DNA of 27,979 nt from an uncultured Clostridia bacterium (GTDB taxonomy: Bacteria > Bacillota > Clostridia > Christensenellales > UBA3700), in contig CAMWPK010000002.1 in assembly GCA_947176115.1 (NCBI GenBank), positions 1 through 27,979 of the forward strand, written 5' to 3'. The notes beneath the pieces are model-generated. The model was not told the origin of the DNA, did not search any database, and saw nothing but the letters and a program-made list of their open reading frames with translations. Of the stretch, positions 1 to 7,275 are shown in pieces; position 1 is the stretch's first letter; every line of letters starts with the position of its first letter. The translations under genes and the position numbers were made by a program.

Positions 1-20
1 GTTCTTAAATATATTTTCTT

Positions 21-95
21 GCTTCCGTAGTTAAATGGATATAATAAGCCCCTCCTAAGGGTTAGTTATGGGTTCGATTCCCGTCGGGAGTACCA
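21..95 (+). tRNA. tRNA-Arg (anticodon CCU), CCA encoded
   Basis: A full cloverleaf can be drawn. The 7-bp acceptor pairs 21-27 with 85-91 and includes G-U wobbles. The D stem is 30-33/42-45. The anticodon stem is 47-51/59-63 with loop CTCCTAA, giving anticodon CCT at 54-56, which reads AGG (Arg). The variable loop has 5 nt, and the T arm is 68-72/80-84 with loop TTCGATT. Discriminator A is followed by encoded CCA (93-95). It is the only plus-strand gene in the window and sits directly beside an R-M operon. Confidence 0.96.
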
Positions 96-100
96 AAATT

Positions 101-124
101 ACCGTCTATTTAGATGGTCTTTTT
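101..124 (+). terminator. Intrinsic terminator of tRNA-Arg
   Basis: Stem ACCGTCT/AGATGGT (7 bp with one G-U pair) with a 4-nt loop is followed by CTTTTT, starting 5 bases after the CCA end. On the minus strand the same hairpin lies about 30 bases past the methyltransferase stop and is followed by AATTTT, so it may also serve that gene weakly. Confidence 0.75.
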
Positions 125-148
125 ATATCTCCCCCTAGGGAATCTTAA

Positions 149-1258
149 TTACTGATTTTTATTAAAGACTTTTAACAATTCTGTTGCTAATATTTGTATT
201 ACCGGTACAGATACGGCATTACCTGCCTGTTTGTACAACATAGAATCGGGATAATTTTTGTTCTTAATTTTTGTAGGTAATACATACTCCGGCGGAAATC
301 CCTGAAGTCTAAAAGTTTCATGCGGTAAGAGTTTTCTTATTCCAAATCCGTCATATATTAATGGGACATTATGTCCTCCGGTCCCCATATTGGCAGTCAG
401 CGTGGGACACACATCACTCTTATTTTTTCTTACGTACAATCCTCTTCTTAATTGATAAAATTGATACATTTCGGTTATTTGTTCGTTAAGGTTTACATAT
501 TCTTCATTCGCATTATTGTGTATGAAATAATGCGGATACTTTTGTTCTGTATAATAATATTTTTCGGCAGGTTGAATATCATAATTAATGATATCCCTTA
601 TCTGATTTTCCCTATCTTGTCTATTATAACGTCTTATATATAGGTTTTCAATTTTATCAAAATCAAATAAATCATAATCTCTCTTATTTTCAAAGCAAAG
701 TATATAGATTCTTTCTCTGTTTTGCGGAATATCAGTCATATCCATGGTATTGAAAACTTTTTCTTTTACGTGATATCCAAGTTTTTCTATCGCTGTTTTA
801 ATCACCTTATAGGTGCGTCCTTTATCGTGTGCAACAAGATTTCTGACGTTCTCAAGGAACATAACTCTTGGCTTTTTGTTCATAAGATTCACTAATCTAA
901 TTATACTCATAAATAGATTCCCGCGTTCATCTTCAAAACCTTTACGATCTCCGGCAATACTAAATGCTTGACAGGGAAACCCACCAGTCAATACGTCAAT
1001 ATCCGAAGATAAAATCTGTTTATGCATTAGTTCGTATTTTTCTTTCTCTTCATTATGGCAAAGATTTGGCTCTATAATTTTATTTATATCGCCCTCTAGC
1101 AACAAGTGATCAAAATTTGTTCGGTACGTCTCGCATGCATATTCATCAATCTCATTTGCCCAAACCAATGAGTACCCGTCGTGATTATATTGAGCATTTT
1201 TGAAGCCCAAACATATACCGCCGACTCCTGCAAACATACTCCCCACTTTATATTGCAT
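149..1258 (-). CDS. C5-cytosine DNA methyltransferase of a Type II R-M system
   Basis: This 369-residue enzyme transfers a methyl group from S-adenosylmethionine to C5 of cytosine and would protect host DNA from the neighbouring endonuclease. The conserved C5-MTase motifs appear in order: motif I FAGVGG (about 9-14), motif IV with catalytic Cys96 in GGFPCQ, motif VI ENVRN (136-140), motif VIII QNRER (179-183), a target-recognition region at about 265-305 containing PTLTANMGTGGHNVP, motif IX RLQGFP and motif X QAGNAV. Length is normal for a stand-alone m5C enzyme. The start at 1258 is supported by an AGGGAGG site just upstream. It is the last gene of a three-gene operon, 57 bases after the Bsp6I-like gene. 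GCNGC specificity is an inference from the partner endonuclease family, not something read directly from this protein. Confidence 0.93.
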   Translation of the reverse strand: MQYKVGSMFAGVGGICLGFKNAQYNHDGYSLVWANEIDEYACETYRTNFDHLLLEGDINKIIEPNLCHNEEKEKYELMHKQILSSDIDVLTGGFPCQAFSIAGDRKGFEDERGNLFMSIIRLVNLMNKKPRVMFLENVRNLVAHDKGRTYKVIKTAIEKLGYHVKEKVFNTMDMTDIPQNRERIYILCFENKRDYDLFDFDKIENLYIRRYNRQDRENQIRDIINYDIQPAEKYYYTEQKYPHYFIHNNANEEYVNLNEQITEMYQFYQLRRGLYVRKNKSDVCPTLTANMGTGGHNVPLIYDGFGIRKLLPHETFRLQGFPPEYVLPTKIKNKNYPDSMLYKQAGNAVSVPVIQILATELLKVFNKNQ

Positions 1259-1316
1259 ACTGCCTCCCTAACAGATACATTACCATAAAATTAAATTTAA
1301 GTCCAGCTATATATAC

Positions 1317-1919
1317 TTATTTTATCTTATTAACCAACTTGATTCCGTCATCTGTAATCAAATAAGTTTCTTTAGTGATAAAACGTCCTTTCTCAACAAG
1401 TCCGGAATAAATACTAAATCTTGGACGTCTTCCTTGAGCCTTTTGATCCGCAACTGTTTGAGTTGCGTTTACATGAAAATTTTCTATATCTTCCGAGGCG
1501 ATTTCGTAAACGTCAAAAGTTCTATCCCATTTACCTTCACGGTAAAAGTCCACAAAGAAGATTCTATCCCATTGAGAATGAGGTCCAAAACTTGTTAAAT
1601 CCGGCAATACACTACAGGCTTTAACCTGAATTCTATTGTTTCCACGACTGCCATTAGGATCATAACAATCAAATGAAGAATTTGCACCTACTATTGCGCT
1701 TGTACATCTCCACATGTCTTTTGCAATAGCAAAAGCGATTTCTGATAAACCTTCCGGCAAGTTTACCGACCTTGCGTTTAATTTATTTAGATTGTCGCAA
1801 AGCAATCTCCACCCATCATATATCTTCCTTAATTCATCATTATCTCTTTCATCGAATATTGTTACGTCAGCCTTTTTATCTCCCTCCGGCAAATGCAGTA
1901 TTTCTCTAGATAATTTCAT
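1317..1919 (-). CDS. Type II restriction endonuclease, Bsp6I-like
   Basis: This 200-residue protein resembles the small Bsp6I/Fnu4HI-type endonucleases, which cut at GCNGC. Recognition is from remembered family features: an LPEGLSE segment near 54-60, a D(84)...QVK(98-100) variant of the PD-(D/E)XK active site, and a following DLTSFGP...WD..FF.DF block at 107-125. The Gln-x-Lys in place of Glu-x-Lys is accepted in this superfamily. The start is supported by AAGGAG, which overlaps the stop codon of the upstream gene 13 bases away, pointing to coupled translation. A cytosine methyltransferase follows, as expected for a restriction pair. Nuclease assignment is fairly secure; the GCNGC target is an inference. 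Confidence 0.75.
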   Translation of the reverse strand: MKLSREILHLPEGDKKADVTIFDERDNDELRKIYDGWRLLCDNLNKLNARSVNLPEGLSEIAFAIAKDMWRCTSAIVGANSSFDCYDPNGSRGNNRIQVKACSVLPDLTSFGPHSQWDRIFFVDFYREGKWDRTFDVYEIASEDIENFHVNATQTVADQKAQGRRPRFSIYSGLVEKGRFITKETYLITDDGIKLVNKIK

Positions 1920-1932
1920 TAGTATAAACTCC

Positions 1933-3057
1933 TTAGTTATTTCTTATAATATTTGCAAGCGCATTAATTAGTTCTTCTTCTTTATCAGGCAAGCAATCCA
2001 AGACACATTTGTTCATAAAATATTCCGCACCTGCAATTTTTCCAAATGTGCCGAAATTAATATTGTATTGTTTCCCTGCCGTTAGATCAATTTTATTTAT
2101 TTTTGCATCATTAGTTGCCAAAACAACTATCGAATTCTTGTTTTTCTTTATAACTTTCAAATTAGAAGGATTGTCAATATATATGTCTAATGTCAATTCA
2201 TTTTGATTGCTAAACAGTTCTTTCCATCTCTCATTAAATCTATATAGTCCTGATTCAAGAAGATAGCAATAATTTGATAAAGATTCATTGATTTGAAATT
2301 TAGCTTCTTTAATCTGAGAACGTCTTGGTTCAACGCCTTTGAAGAATCTTGGAGTGTCGCCTTTATTTAATCGTAAAGCATATCTCATAAAATCACATGC
2401 CGTGGTAGCAACTAGAATTTTAATTGATCCCAATTCACTATTACCAAAAGAAACCGGTTTAGTTTGAGATATAAGATTACGTGCATTTGATACAATAAAA
2501 TCATCCGGCATATGCAATTTATGTATTGTTTCATCTGAGAAAAGCGACTCATTAAAGAATGATAACAAGTAATCTACTGTTAAATTTGCTTCAACCAATA
2601 CTAAATATTTGTTTTGGTAATTTTGATCTCTCAAACTTACCATATACTTATTTTCCCCAAAAAAAGATTTTACTTCAATTTGTGGGCAATTAGGTTGTGC
2701 AACCCAATAATTATCATTGCTTGTATCGTCAAATTTTACAAAAGGTATGATATTATTCTCAACTTTTATTCCAATTACGTCAGGCGCTATTCCTACCGTT
2801 TTAGGATTATACATAAAAAAATCTGAGAATACGACTACAGATTTGTCTGTATTAGCACACTCTTTAGCTTTAAGCAAATAATGTTTATTAAAAATAATGC
2901 TTTCAGGAATGATATTTATCCAACGATCAAATATACCCCCAATCCTATCGCTTTTATTGCTCAATGCTCCAAACATGCCGGATTTTGTTTGTTGCGCCAT
3001 GCTACTTACAAAATACACGTACGGCAAAACATCTTGTCGATATACCTTTAACTCCAT
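1933..3057 (-). CDS. PD-(D/E)XK nuclease-like protein, first gene of the R-M operon
   Basis: This 374-residue protein is not recognised as a named family. It carries a plausible PD-(D/E)XK core: Glu52 in a predicted helix, Pro92-Asp93 in APDVIG, and Glu128-Val-Lys130 in PQIEVKS, with the 35-residue spacing usual between the two catalytic strands. The C-terminal half (about 170-374) has no recognisable motif and could bind DNA or mediate assembly. It is the promoter-proximal gene of an operon that already has a complete endonuclease/methyltransferase pair. It might be a second endonuclease, a nicking or helper subunit, or the nuclease of a modification-dependent system. The start at 3057 has AAGGAG at 3063-3068. 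Base composition is AT-rich like the other two genes and unlike the downstream chromosome. Confidence 0.7.
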   Translation of the reverse strand: MELKVYRQDVLPYVYFVSSMAQQTKSGMFGALSNKSDRIGGIFDRWINIIPESIIFNKHYLLKAKECANTDKSVVVFSDFFMYNPKTVGIAPDVIGIKVENNIIPFVKFDDTSNDNYWVAQPNCPQIEVKSFFGENKYMVSLRDQNYQNKYLVLVEANLTVDYLLSFFNESLFSDETIHKLHMPDDFIVSNARNLISQTKPVSFGNSELGSIKILVATTACDFMRYALRLNKGDTPRFFKGVEPRRSQIKEAKFQINESLSNYCYLLESGLYRFNERWKELFSNQNELTLDIYIDNPSNLKVIKKNKNSIVVLATNDAKINKIDLTAGKQYNINFGTFGKIAGAEYFMNKCVLDCLPDKEEELINALANIIRNN

Positions 3058-3062
3058 CTAAA

Positions 3063-3086
3063 CTCCTTATTGAATTTATTATAGCA
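3063..3086 (-). promoter_or_regulatory. Extended -10 promoter and RBS of the R-M operon
   Basis: On the minus strand TGCTATAAT (3086-3078) is an extended -10 element with no good -35 hexamer upstream. Predicted transcription start is near 3071, so the leader is only about 14 nt and is nearly filled by AAGGAG (3068-3063). This gives the R-M operon its own promoter, independent of the mre operon. Confidence 0.6.
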
Positions 3087-3225
3087 TACTTTATCATATT
3101 TTGTATGGAGTTTAATGATATTTTATTAAATCTTGCAAATTAAATAAATTCATAACTCAATTCGCCAACAGCGCAACACCCGTGCTGTTTCTCTACCGAC
3201 TCAAGTATAAATAAAATTATACCGT

Positions 3226-3263
3226 AAAAAAAATAAACACCTCAACTTACGTCTTGGTGTTTA
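3226..3263 (-). terminator. Intrinsic terminator of the maf-mreB-hypothetical operon
   Basis: On the minus strand TAAACACC and GGTGTTTA form an 8-bp stem (3263-3256 with 3241-3234) closed by a 14-nt loop and followed by T8 (3233-3226). It starts 7 bases after the stop codon of the hypothetical gene and separates that operon from the R-M genes. Confidence 0.8.
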
Positions 3264-3269
3264 GTGAAA

Positions 3270-3809
3270 TTAAGAAATCTGCGTAACTCTGCTTTTTTGA
3301 CAAAGCGGATAGGTAGTAATTAAAGTTTTTATTTTAGAAAACATTGACGTAAACGACGCGCTGTAGAAATATAGAGCCGTTTCAGTACTTCCCTGCCAAT
3401 AGCTGTATAGAATAGGCGGAGTTTCGAGCAATCGGAATACTTCGTCAACAACAAAGTTTATATCGCACTTTTTATAAACTTCGGCAGGCAAATCTACGCC
3501 GTTGAGATATATTCCAAGCCCTTCCAACTCGCCAAGCGGATATTCTCTATCTACTTTTCCTTCTCCGTTCAAAATGGTAAGTTTACTGCCTTTTGCCATA
3601 GGTATATAGTGCAAAAGTTCAAGAAGTCGATTGATCTTATCTTCATAGCAGTCTATATTTACTTCGCAACTTGCAATACCGCCTTCTTTGAAAAAAACTG
3701 AATTCCCGCCGACAACGTTGCCAACCTTCTCCTTTTTGAAGATACCTTGAAGATGCTCTTCATAATACGAAATTCTGTGCTCCGGTTGCAATCTTTCATT
3801 GACGTGCAA
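3270..3809 (-). CDS. Hypothetical protein downstream of mreB; true N-terminus probably further upstream
   Basis: I do not recognise this family. From the TTG at 3809 the product has 179 residues; it is hydrophilic, with no signal peptide or membrane segment. It ends in an aromatic-rich stretch (YSYWQGSTETALYFY) and a PLCQKSR motif, which looks conserved-type rather than random. The TTG at 3809 has no convincing ribosome site. The open frame continues upstream for 17 more codons to a strong purine-rich site at 3861-3871 (AGGGGAGGGA), but the in-frame codons at usable spacing are ATA (3860), ACG (3854) and CTG (3848), with no ATG, GTG or TTG. The added residues (about INTGLFSNKKENTIKTI) read like normal protein. 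It is the last gene of the maf-mreB operon, so a role linked to the cytoskeleton or envelope is possible but unproven. Confidence 0.7.
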   Translation of the reverse strand: MHVNERLQPEHRISYYEEHLQGIFKKEKVGNVVGGNSVFFKEGGIASCEVNIDCYEDKINRLLELLHYIPMAKGSKLTILNGEGKVDREYPLGELEGLGIYLNGVDLPAEVYKKCDINFVVDEVFRLLETPPILYSYWQGSTETALYFYSASFTSMFSKIKTLITTYPLCQKSRVTQIS

Positions 3810-3896
3810 TATAGTCTTTATTGTATTCTCTTTTTTATTACTGAACAGTCCCGTATTTATTCCCTCCCCTTCAAGTAATTTTGCCTAAACAACGTA

Positions 3897-4907
3897 TTAT
3901 TTATAATTGATTACGTTGAGTATCTTGGCTAGATCAACATTATTTTCCAAGAAATGCATACCGCCCCTTGAAACGATGGTAGTAGGATCTTCAACGACCT
4001 TTGCCTTCATCTTCATAAACTTGGATATATATTCGTCAAGTCCGGCAAGTTTTGCTCCGCCACCGCAAAGCACTATACCTTCGGCTACAATATCGTTGCT
4101 CAAATCTTCAGGAATCTGGAACGAAATATTATAGATAATATTGACGAGTTCGGCGATATAAGGCTCAATAACGCCCAATATTTCCTTTGACGTAATGACT
4201 TCGCTTTGCGTCTTTGCCAAGCCGATTTTACGAACGTTGACGCGCATCGACATGTTATTGTTGTCGTACATACTGCCGAGTTCTCTCTTAATCTTCTCCG
4301 CCAAGGAAAACGGTACGGTGCAACTCATACTCATGACCATATAATCGGCAATAGCCTTTGTGAGCTTATCTCCGCCGATATCCACACTACAACCTGTTAC
4401 TATGCCGTCACTGCCGACTATAGCAATTTCCGTCTTAGACGACCCTATATCGACAATAAAATGTCCTCTGCCATAGCCCAGCGCGCCCGCGATGGCAACT
4501 GGCGATTCAAGCGCGATAACTTCGCTTACTCCTGACTTGCGCAAAGCCTTTTCGATATCCCTCTTTTCAGATAGTCCTACGCCTTGTCCTACTAAGGCAA
4601 GCGCCTTTATCTTTGGCTTAATTAAAGTATTCCCCGGTAAACAACGAGAAATATAGTCTTTGAGCATACATACAGTGGCTTTTTCGTTGGTAATAATTCC
4701 GCCGTCAATAGTGTTAATCGTTTGGTAGCCTTGCGGTGGCATCTTAACGTACTTTTCAACGCCCTTTCCGCTTTCTACCAAAGTCATCTTATTATTTTTC
4801 GTCTTTACGGTAACTCGCGACTCGTCACTGACAATAAGACCGCTACCCACCTTGTGAATGGAGGTAGTTGCGCTTCCCAAATCAATAGCCAATCCCACTT
4901 CTTTCAT
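3897..4907 (-). CDS. MreB-like bacterial actin, divergent
   Basis: This 336-residue protein belongs to the actin/Hsp70 ATPase fold and most resembles MreB/Mbl, which polymerise under the membrane to guide cell-wall synthesis. Seen: phosphate-1 loop IDLGSATT (8-15), phosphate-2 loop VDIGSSKTE (152-160), an IGGDKL segment (177-182), and an adenosine-type motif LCGGGAKLAG near 275-285. It is diverged: the usual EEPMAAAIGAG block reads ESPVAIAGALG, and the second Gly of phosphate-2 is replaced by Ser. Length is normal. GGAG precedes the start. It lies 16 bases after maf, an arrangement common in mre clusters, but mreC and mreD are not here. A dedicated MreB paralogue is as likely as the main one. 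Confidence 0.8.
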   Translation of the reverse strand: MKEVGLAIDLGSATTSIHKVGSGLIVSDESRVTVKTKNNKMTLVESGKGVEKYVKMPPQGYQTINTIDGGIITNEKATVCMLKDYISRCLPGNTLIKPKIKALALVGQGVGLSEKRDIEKALRKSGVSEVIALESPVAIAGALGYGRGHFIVDIGSSKTEIAIVGSDGIVTGCSVDIGGDKLTKAIADYMVMSMSCTVPFSLAEKIKRELGSMYDNNNMSMRVNVRKIGLAKTQSEVITSKEILGVIEPYIAELVNIIYNISFQIPEDLSNDIVAEGIVLCGGGAKLAGLDEYISKFMKMKAKVVEDPTTIVSRGGMHFLENNVDLAKILNVINYK

Positions 4908-4923
4908 ATCTCATGCTCCGAAT

Positions 4924-5472
4924 TTATTTTATCGTTTTACTTAATTTTTCTTTTAGTTTTTCCATAGGAAGTCCTACTATATTGCTATAACTCCCCGCGT
5001 ATTTCTCCACGACTTCCCTATCCTGTATGCCGTAACCGCCGGCTTTGTCCATTGGGCTCCCGGTGTCAACGTACTTCCATTTATCTTCTTCGTCAAGCGA
5101 CTTGAACTTGACTTGCGACTTATCGTAAAAAGTACTTACTCTGCCGTCGTAGAATATCGCAACGCCTGTATAGACCGTATGCCATTTGCCTGATAATTCA
5201 TCCAAAAACTCTTTTGCTTCTTGCCTATCTCTCGGCTTGCCGTATATCTTACCGCTTTTATAAACTATTGTGTCTGCCGATATGATAAGCGCATCGGGAT
5301 AGCGATTAGGCAATTCGCCAAGTTTTATTTTAGCAAGATATTGGCATACTGCGTATCCTCTCGTGAGAGGAGTTCTTTCTTCCACGCTTTGAGGAAGTAC
5401 CTCAAAATTATCAAATATCTTGCCTAACAGTTGTCTTCGCCGTGGCGAACTCGACGCCAATATTACCTGCAT
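4924..5472 (-). CDS. maf: Maf family nucleoside triphosphate pyrophosphatase
   Basis: Maf proteins hydrolyse the alpha-beta phosphate bond of nucleoside triphosphates, particularly dTTP/UTP or modified bases, as house-cleaning enzymes, and have been linked to septum formation. The signature ILASSSPRRRQLL lies at the N-terminus, the catalytic SADTIVY follows, and YGKPRD completes the site. The frame is open 23 codons further upstream, but the family always begins just before LASSSPRR, a GAAGTGG site precedes the ATG at 5472, and a promoter overlaps the upstream part, so 5472 is chosen (182 residues, normal length). It is the first gene of the operon with the mreB-like gene. Confidence 0.93.
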   Translation of the reverse strand: MQVILASSSPRRRQLLGKIFDNFEVLPQSVEERTPLTRGYAVCQYLAKIKLGELPNRYPDALIISADTIVYKSGKIYGKPRDRQEAKEFLDELSGKWHTVYTGVAIFYDGRVSTFYDKSQVKFKSLDEEDKWKYVDTGSPMDKAGGYGIQDREVVEKYAGSYSNIVGLPMEKLKEKLSKTIK

Positions 5473-5499
5473 AACCACTTCAAATATATTATTTATTTT

Positions 5500-5528
5500 A
5501 TTGTAACATAAAATAATACATCTTTCAA
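5500..5528 (-). promoter_or_regulatory. Sigma-A promoter of the maf operon
   Basis: Minus-strand TTGAAA (5528-5523), a 17-bp spacer and TACAAT (5505-5500) match the housekeeping consensus closely. The start of transcription would be near 5493, giving a leader of about 20 nt containing the maf ribosome site. Its position shows that the longer upstream reading of maf is not translated from this promoter. Confidence 0.8.
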
Positions 5529-5571
5529 CAAAATTTATCAAGAATGATTAATCGTGAAAGTCTAATGATTA

Positions 5572-5595
5572 ACGGCAGTATAAAATTACTGCCGT
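5572..5595 (-). terminator. Hairpin downstream of ppx, probable terminator
   Basis: ACGGCAGTA (5572-5580) and TACTGCCGT (5587-5595) form a perfect 9-bp stem with a 6-nt loop, about 35 bases after the phosphatase stop. The minus-strand tail is TTAATCATT rather than a clean U tract, so termination efficiency is uncertain. It lies just upstream of the maf promoter, as expected for an insulating terminator. Confidence 0.55.
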
Positions 5596-5629
5596 CTTAT
5601 TATCATGATTTCGCTATTACGCGTATGCA

Positions 5630-7159
5630 TTATAGAATCTGCAAATTTTTCTTATACGCTCTTCTAAAGTCCTGTATTGCCGTCATTGCGTCTTTTATTT
5701 CCAAAGAGCAATCCTGTCCTTGGCTGTCCGTCTTCATTATAACGCTGTCGCCAAGCACGTCGCAATCGATGCCCTTAATTACGCTTGACATACTTCTATC
5801 AAAACTCTCTGCTATTCTCACGATTACGCCAAGTTTTAGAATTGCGTCAAAATCCTCCTCGGTGAGCAAGTCCTTGTACCTCATGAACTCAACGGCATTT
5901 AGGTCGCCCTTACGGTGCATAGACGCTACAAAAGCCGCCATAATCAAATCTTTGTGGGATATTCCGTAGAGATTTGAATTGAGTATAACGTAACTTGAGT
6001 GCTTGTGGTGATCGTAATACTTAATTCTATTTCCGGTATCGTGCAACATTGCCGCCGTACGCAAAACTTTGACGTAAGAGCGTGGCAACTTATGTAATAC
6101 CTTGAGCTGTTTGAAAAGCTGTATAGACAAATTATATACTTGCTCAGCGTGCGGGATATTCTCTCCAAAGAAATTAAGAAGCGAATATATGCTGTGTCCA
6201 AGTACGTCGGAGATAGGCTTTTCATTAGTGGACGGCACTGCATATCTAAACATTGCCCCCTCTCGCAAACCGCTACCCGAAATAACAATCTCGTCTACGC
6301 CAACAGTGTTGATGAACGCATTGATTGCTGACAGTGCGGCTGGGAATATATCAGCTCTAACGCTTGAAAGCCCCTTTATTTTCATTGTCTTGTCGAGCTC
6401 CAACGAGCGTATATTTGAATATATACTTGAAAATTCGCTCTTGCTCACCACGTAATTATGCGCCATTGACAATGGGTATTTCTTAAGCATTCTGCTGATT
6501 TTGCCTATGTTTCTAAACGAACCGCCTACGCCGATAAGTTTGGTATCCGGCAAAACGTCTTTGAGCCAATCAAGTTTTTCAAGCTCTGAAGCTACGTACT
6601 TTTCTATCATTTGGGACTTGTCCGCAGGCGATAAGCCGTCTTGCTTGACCATATCCGTCAATACTACCGAGCCAAACGGCAACGTAACAGTGTTGAGAAT
6701 ATTCTTACGGTTGTAGTAAATAAGTTGAGTACTGCCACCGCCTATATCCATGATGATGCCTCTTGGGACATCCATAGAATTGATTACGCCCTGATACACG
6801 AGTTGAGCTTCTTCGTCGCTGTTGAGGACTTTAAGTTCGATACCCGTGCAAGCATGTACTTCGTCAAGAAAACTGCGTTGATTCTTTGCCCTTCTAACCG
6901 CCGCCGTTGCGTATGCGTAAATACGGCTTACGTTGTTGGCGTCGCAAAGTCTTCTAAACATCTTAAGCGTCTTTATTGTTTGGGCGATTCTTGCAGGTTG
7001 CAAAAATCCGTCAATCTCCATATCCTGCGCCAATCGCACGGTTTCCTTGATGTCGTCAACAACTTGAAAGTACCCGCCTTTCAATATGTCAACCAACACC
7101 AATCTGGTGGAGTTGGATCCCAAATCAATAATAGCAATTTTATCCATATCTTTTTCCAT
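5630..7159 (-). CDS. Ppx/GppA family exopolyphosphatase / guanosine pentaphosphatase with HD domain
   Basis: The 509-residue protein matches the full-length E. coli-type Ppx/GppA architecture. The N-terminal actin-like phosphatase (about 7-310) has phosphate-1 loop IIDLGSNSTRL (10-20), a conserved SDEEAQL with the catalytic Glu near 116-117, phosphate-2 loop MDIGGGSTQL (137-146), and VGGSFRN (211-217). A C-terminal HD-type helical domain (about 315-509) has LHDTGN with His373-Asp374 and a HHKHSSY motif (384-390). Such enzymes release phosphate from polyphosphate or convert pppGpp to ppGpp; sequence alone does not tell which. The first ATG is used because AGGAAA lies 7 bases upstream; a second ATG at codon 5 is possible. 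It is monocistronic, between its own promoter and a hairpin. Confidence 0.9.
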   Translation of the reverse strand: MEKDMDKIAIIDLGSNSTRLVLVDILKGGYFQVVDDIKETVRLAQDMEIDGFLQPARIAQTIKTLKMFRRLCDANNVSRIYAYATAAVRRAKNQRSFLDEVHACTGIELKVLNSDEEAQLVYQGVINSMDVPRGIIMDIGGGSTQLIYYNRKNILNTVTLPFGSVVLTDMVKQDGLSPADKSQMIEKYVASELEKLDWLKDVLPDTKLIGVGGSFRNIGKISRMLKKYPLSMAHNYVVSKSEFSSIYSNIRSLELDKTMKIKGLSSVRADIFPAALSAINAFINTVGVDEIVISGSGLREGAMFRYAVPSTNEKPISDVLGHSIYSLLNFFGENIPHAEQVYNLSIQLFKQLKVLHKLPRSYVKVLRTAAMLHDTGNRIKYYDHHKHSSYVILNSNLYGISHKDLIMAAFVASMHRKGDLNAVEFMRYKDLLTEEDFDAILKLGVIVRIAESFDRSMSSVIKGIDCDVLGDSVIMKTDSQGQDCSLEIKDAMTAIQDFRRAYKKNLQIL

Positions 7160-7198
7160 TAAAACATTTCCTATATTAAAAAATTTATTTCCGTTGAC

Positions 7199-7227
7199 AT
7201 TATATCACACAAATTATTCATTTTCAA
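7199..7227 (-). promoter_or_regulatory. Sigma-A promoter of ppx
   Basis: Minus-strand TTGAAA (7227-7222), a 17-bp spacer and a consensus TATAAT (7204-7199). Transcription should start near 7192, giving a leader of about 33 nt. It lies in the 116-base gap after the tyrosine phosphatase gene, where no convincing terminator is visible, so some read-through into ppx is possible. Confidence 0.85.
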
Positions 7228-7275
7228 TACCCATTTTGAAAAACTTAAATAAACCTCAAAACTCATGAGAATATA

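Noticed and set aside
21..95. tRNA-Arg as an attachment site of a mobile island
   Set aside because: No copy of the tRNA 3' end was found by eye in the 3058-3269 gap and no integrase is in the window.
132..143. Palindrome CCCTAGGG after the methyltransferase gene
   Set aside because: Too short and without loop or U tract; may be chance.
3167..3189. 8-bp hairpin (AACAGCGC/GTGCTGTT, one G-U) in the gap before the R-M operon
   Set aside because: No U tract on either strand and no link to a gene end; the neighbouring terminator at 3226-3263 already explains termination. Could be an operator but nothing supports it.
5473..5541. Longer N-terminus for Maf starting at 5541
   Set aside because: It would cross the -10 element and the predicted transcription start; the family begins just before LASSSPRR, and 5472 has a ribosome site.
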